From positions 1 to 64,000 of the forward strand of contig NZ_BCNM01000022.1 of assembly GCF_001514495.1 (NCBI RefSeq): DNA of 64,000 bases. The letters run 5' to 3'. Within the stretch, counting starts at the first letter, position 1; the number at the start of each line of letters is the position of its first letter. Made by a program: the position numbers and the translations under genes. Of this stretch, positions 61,083-64,000 are shown piece by piece. The notes below the pieces were generated by a model that saw nothing but the letters and a program-made list of their open reading frames with translations, ran no database searches and was not told the origin of the DNA. This DNA is from Paenibacillus pabuli NBRC 13638 (GTDB taxonomy: Bacteria; Bacillota; Bacilli; Paenibacillales; Paenibacillaceae).

Positions 61083-61133
61083 AATATGGGCTATTCTTAA
61101 AATCTTTTATCAGGATTTTGGATAGCCCATATT
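61083..61133. repeat. large perfect inverted repeat
   Basis: AATATGGGCTAT and ATAGCCCATATT pair perfectly, continuing with AAAATC/GATTTT around TTTTATCAG. It has no T-run on either side, so termination would be weak. It lies between the DUF4317 and metallo-beta-lactamase-fold genes. Confidence 0.6.
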
Positions 61134-61222
61134 GTAGTTGTAACTCATTTTTCTCTTTTGGGCTTGAAATATTTGGTATAGTACATCTTAAGTCTGTATC
61201 ATAAAGGTGGGAACGCTATATT

Positions 61223-61942
61223 ATGGAACTGAAAAAATTAAATGAATCTATTTATTATTCCGAAAGTGTCAGAGAAACAGATAGACCTGTTTTAGGGTAT
61301 GTATTAGGTAGAAACTTCTCCATTATGATTGATTGTGGCAATTCTAAATCGCATTTCGATGCATTTATCAAGTGTCTGGATGATCAAGATCTACCACGTC
61401 CCAAATATGCTTTGATCACCCACTGGCATTGGGATCATACTTTTGGCATGCATGCGTTTGATGGAGAAACCATAGTCTCATCGGCAACGAATGAAATACT
61501 CCAGAGACTAAAAGGATGGGAATGGGATGAAGAATCTGTCTTAAAACGTCTGGAGACTAAAGAAGAAATAGATTTTGCCTATAATTGTATGAAAAAAGAA
61601 TATGATACGTTTGATGATATTGCGGTTAGCACGGGTTCGATTATGTTCGAGGATTTTTTGACGCTAGATTTGGGGGATACTACTTGCCAGATACTAAAGG
61701 TAGGCGGACCTCATGAAGAAGATTCTTGTGTTGTATATTTAAAAGAAGCCGGAATTTTATTTGCAGGTGATGCACATAGTGGAGATTACTATCATGGGGA
61801 AGGCAAGATTGATCCTATTAAAATGAGAGCATATGTTGAGTTTTTGAAGGACCTTTCATTTACTACGTATGTTCCAGGACATGATGCACCAATGAGCAAG
61901 GATCAAATCATTCAAGTGTTAAGTCGTTTTTGTAATGTGTAG
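61223..61942 (+). CDS. metallo-beta-lactamase-fold hydrolase
   Basis: A 239-residue MBL-fold protein. The metal motif THWHWDHTFG provides His67, His69, Asp71 and His72. Further ligands are in VGGPHEEDSC, FAGDAHSGD and VPGHDAPM. Family members hydrolyse many esters, thioesters or phosphodiesters; the substrate cannot be told. No signal peptide, so it is not a secreted lactamase. Confidence 0.87.
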   Translation: MELKKLNESIYYSESVRETDRPVLGYVLGRNFSIMIDCGNSKSHFDAFIKCLDDQDLPRPKYALITHWHWDHTFGMHAFDGETIVSSATNEILQRLKGWEWDEESVLKRLETKEEIDFAYNCMKKEYDTFDDIAVSTGSIMFEDFLTLDLGDTTCQILKVGGPHEEDSCVVYLKEAGILFAGDAHSGDYYHGEGKIDPIKMRAYVEFLKDLSFTTYVPGHDAPMSKDQIIQVLSRFCNV

Positions 61943-61994
61943 TACAGTAAGTGGTATCTTCATTACGGCAATTAAATTAAACATTTCAATTCAA

Positions 61995-62034
61995 GGAGAC
62001 GCTCGAGACTTGCCCCCGAAGCGTCTTAAATTTG
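61995..62034 (+). terminator. weak terminator-like hairpin
   Basis: AGACGCT and AGCGTCT pair around a 17-base loop, followed by TAAATTTG, between convergent MBL and AraC genes. Confidence 0.4.
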
Positions 62035-62064
62035 CCTATAAACTCTTTCGCAGATATCCCATCC

Positions 62065-63009
62065 CTACATCCACCCCGTAAATTCCAATATCGACGCTTT
62101 CGCGGATTGCACTTCGGACTGTGCGCCTTTGCGCCATTCTTTTGGCGATTTCCCCATAAGTCTGGAGAAACATCGGTTGAAGCTGGAAATGGACTGAAAA
62201 CCGACTTGTTCGGAGATCGAAAGAATGGAAGCGTCTGTGCTTTTTAATTGCTTGCAGGCTTCTTCGATCCGGGTGCTGTTTAGGAAATCCAGAGGTGCGG
62301 TTCCCATAATGTCATGGAATTTTCTTCGAAAATGAGTGGTGCTCAGATGGCACAGATTAGCTAGGAAATCGATGGTGATGGGTGACATATAGTTTTTGGC
62401 GATATACTCCAGAACCGGAGAAATAACAAGATCACCTTTTGAATGATGCTGCGTTTCTTGATCTGCCAAGGGTTCATTCCGGGAATGGATTCGCAGGAGT
62501 TCGATATAAAGGGATAACAATAAACCATAGGCACTTTCCTGATAAAAAGGATTTTTCTGCTTTATTTCTTCTACGACGGATGTCGCAAGGGTGTAAATCC
62601 TCGGATGTTCTTCCCTGTTTAGAATGCAGTTCAATCCCTGAATTCGCCACCAATTGGGCTCAAAGTTACTGTCGGCACTGCTCTTAAACGAATGTTGAAA
62701 GAGGTCCTCCGGTGAGAAAAAGAGATAAGACCATAAACTGGCTTCATTGGGTGAGCTGTACGTCGTATGAGGAAGATACCTGGGGATAAAGGTCACATCA
62801 CCGGCTTTAAAAGGTACCGATTCACCTTTGATCTCCATAATGCCGCTATCCGAATGGCAAATACCAATCTCCAAATGGTTATGGAAATGAAGATGTTCAC
62901 TTTTGATATCGGAAATCTTCCAACGTTCTCCGCTTAACAACAGAATAGGAAAGTGGATCGGCAAGCTGTAGTGACGGTATTCAATGATGGGCTGCTTTTT
63001 TCTGGGCAC
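62065..63009 (-). CDS. AraC family transcriptional regulator
   Basis: A 314-residue regulator with an N-terminal cupin (LHFHNHLEIGICHSDSGIMEI, VTFIPRYLPHTTYS) and a C-terminal AraC double helix-turn-helix (ITIDFLANLCHLSTTHFRRKF and ISEQVGFQSISSFNRCFSRLMGKSP). The start is GTG at 63009, with GGGAG nine bases upstream. It diverges from a GH105 gene, which it probably activates. Confidence 0.9.
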   Translation of the reverse strand: MPRKKQPIIEYRHYSLPIHFPILLLSGERWKISDIKSEHLHFHNHLEIGICHSDSGIMEIKGESVPFKAGDVTFIPRYLPHTTYSSPNEASLWSYLFFSPEDLFQHSFKSSADSNFEPNWWRIQGLNCILNREEHPRIYTLATSVVEEIKQKNPFYQESAYGLLLSLYIELLRIHSRNEPLADQETQHHSKGDLVISPVLEYIAKNYMSPITIDFLANLCHLSTTHFRRKFHDIMGTAPLDFLNSTRIEEACKQLKSTDASILSISEQVGFQSISSFNRCFSRLMGKSPKEWRKGAQSEVQSAKASILEFTGWM

Positions 63010-63102
63010 ATTCGATAACTCCCGTTCATAAATGATTGAAATTGCGCAGTTTTGTTGCGAATATGCTTAGATTGAGACTATTTTACTTCGTACAATGGAA
63101 TA

Positions 63103-63117
63103 AGTAAAGCGTTTACA
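63103..63117. promoter_or_regulatory. cre-like site
   Basis: AGTAAAGCGTTTACA resembles a CcpA cre; its complement TGTAAACGCTTTAC agrees with TGWAARCGYTWNCW at 12 of 14 positions. It lies 65 bases before the GH105 start, a sensible place for catabolite repression. Confidence 0.5.
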
Positions 63118-63181
63118 AAAATGGACGAACACCTCTCAGGGCGCACTTGGGGGCGTGAGCGCAGGGAGAGGGGAATTACCG

Positions 63182-64000
63182 ATGCTTCAAGTGAAATATG
63201 ACAGGGAACAGATTCTACACGTAATCGAGAACGTTACCAAGAAAACACTGGATATGGATCTGACATGGGATTGGCCCGGCGGTGTGGCTTATTATGGCGT
63301 ATCCAGAGCCTATCAAACGACAGGCAACCAAGAGATTCTGGACAGGCTGGTGAAATGGGCAGACGAATATATCGAGCTGGGACTGCCGAGTTGGACGGTA
63401 AATACATGTGCCATGGGCCATGTGCTCATCACTTTATATGAAGAAACCGGAGATCAGAAATATTGGGATATTGTCCTCAGCAAGGTGGATTATCTGCAAA
63501 ATCATGCGCTTAGATTCGGAGATAACGTGCTGCAGCATACGGTATCCGTTTCCAATGATTTTCCGGAACAGGCTTGGGCGGATACCTTGTTTATGGCGGC
63601 ATTTTTCCTGCTGCGCGTAGGTAGCAAATTAAAAGATGAGGCCATGATTCAGGATGCGCTGAATCAGTACTACTGGCATATCAAATACCTTCAAGATCCG
63701 AGCAGCAGTCTGTGGTATCACGGTTATAACAATATCAACAAGGACCATATGTCCGGATTTTACTGGGGAAGAGCGAACGCTTGGGGAGCCTATACGATGT
63801 CTCAAGTGAAGCCGCAATTGAACGACTGGTACCTGTATCCGCAATGTATGGATGTAGAATGTGCACTTCGCGATCAATTGGCGGCTCTCAAGCTGTTGCA
63901 GACCGAGAATGGTTTGTGGCGTACGGTTCTGGATGACGAAGATTCGTATGAAGAGGTATCGGCTTCTGCTGGAATTGCAGCAGCCATGATTAATAACGGC
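63182..64000 (+). CDS. GH88/GH105 unsaturated rhamnogalacturonyl hydrolase, partial
   Basis: The first 273 residues of a glycoside hydrolase of the GH88/GH105 alpha6/alpha6 barrel (YteR-like); the frame runs off the window end without a stop. MDLTWDWPGGVAYYGVSRAY, EQAWADTLFMAAFFLLRVG (with the catalytic Asp) and SGFYWGRANAWGAYTM are typical. Such enzymes hydrolyse unsaturated sugars left by pectate or rhamnogalacturonan lyases inside the cell. GAGAGGGG lies eight bases before ATG 63182. The divergent AraC gene and the cre-like site suggest regulation by substrate and by glucose. Confidence 0.9.
   Translation, partial: MLQVKYDREQILHVIENVTKKTLDMDLTWDWPGGVAYYGVSRAYQTTGNQEILDRLVKWADEYIELGLPSWTVNTCAMGHVLITLYEETGDQKYWDIVLSKVDYLQNHALRFGDNVLQHTVSVSNDFPEQAWADTLFMAAFFLLRVGSKLKDEAMIQDALNQYYWHIKYLQDPSSSLWYHGYNNINKDHMSGFYWGRANAWGAYTMSQVKPQLNDWYLYPQCMDVECALRDQLAALKLLQTENGLWRTVLDDEDSYEEVSASAGIAAAMINNG

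Noticed and set aside
1..64000. CRISPR array, prophage or insertion sequence
   Set aside because: No regular repeat-spacer pattern, integrase, transposase or phage structural gene was seen.

Overview
The window looks like chromosome from a Paenibacillus-type bacterium (Bacillota). The evidence is the gene content and order (a pur operon end followed by genes resembling B. subtilis YerB, YerC, DgkB and RlmCD), strong GGAGG ribosome binding sites with frequent TTG/GTG starts, stalk-domain surface proteins, many AraC regulators, and GH27/GH105 sugar enzymes. No rRNA, tRNA, CRISPR array, intact insertion sequence or prophage was seen. The genus is inferred, not proven.

Layout. 1-5.3 kb: end of the de novo purine operon (purM, purN, purH, purD), interrupted by a structured repeat and a strong palindrome. 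5.9-8.7 kb: two CNNM/HlyC-type membrane proteins with a shared unusual translation start leader. 8.9-10.5 kb: a ring-cleavage dioxygenase and carboxylesterase pair resembling the quinone-detoxifying Mhq proteins. 10.7-12.8 kb: a Fur-box promoter over a 10-codon ORF, then ilvA and an acetyltransferase. 12.9-17.4 kb: two exported proteins, one a 1073-residue repeat protein. 17.8-24 kb: AraC regulator, small membrane proteins, alpha/beta hydrolase, DODA-type dioxygenase and DoxX, then a YerB lipoprotein. 25-28 kb: phosphate (DUF47-Pit) and magnesium (CorA) transport. 28-33 kb: a MerR/SDR operon with a textbook MerR promoter, an AlkC-like protein, a YqfQ-like protein, YerC and a CbiX-like chelatase. 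33-42 kb: two similar TetR plus ketopantoate-reductase-like divergent pairs enclosing dgkB and rlmCD. 42-53 kb: an LRR/zinc-ribbon membrane protein, a broken vanW, Dus, ankyrin protein, a MetE-like methyltransferase and small accessory genes. 53-64 kb: esterase, AraC, GH27 alpha-galactosidase, ATPase, AlkD, a type I toxin-antitoxin locus, DUF4317, a metallo-beta-lactamase-fold protein, and a truncated GH105 hydrolase divergent from an AraC regulator.

How genes work together. PurM, PurN, PurH and PurD catalyse steps of IMP synthesis. The dioxygenases, hydrolases and DoxX protein form a scattered quinone/catechol-stress set, and candidate operators lie in front of three of these transcription units. 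DUF47 and Pit act together in phosphate uptake. The AraC/esterase/GH27 and AraC/GH105 groups are carbohydrate-use loci.

The most interesting non-coding signals are: a family of three covarying structured intergenic elements (about 1.85, 7.4 and 17.5 kb); a complete Hol_Tox-like type I toxin-antitoxin locus with a decayed second copy 11 kb away; the duplicated DUF21-gene leader; a Fur-controlled micro-ORF; DnaA-box-like clusters; and a candidate small RNA near 39 kb.
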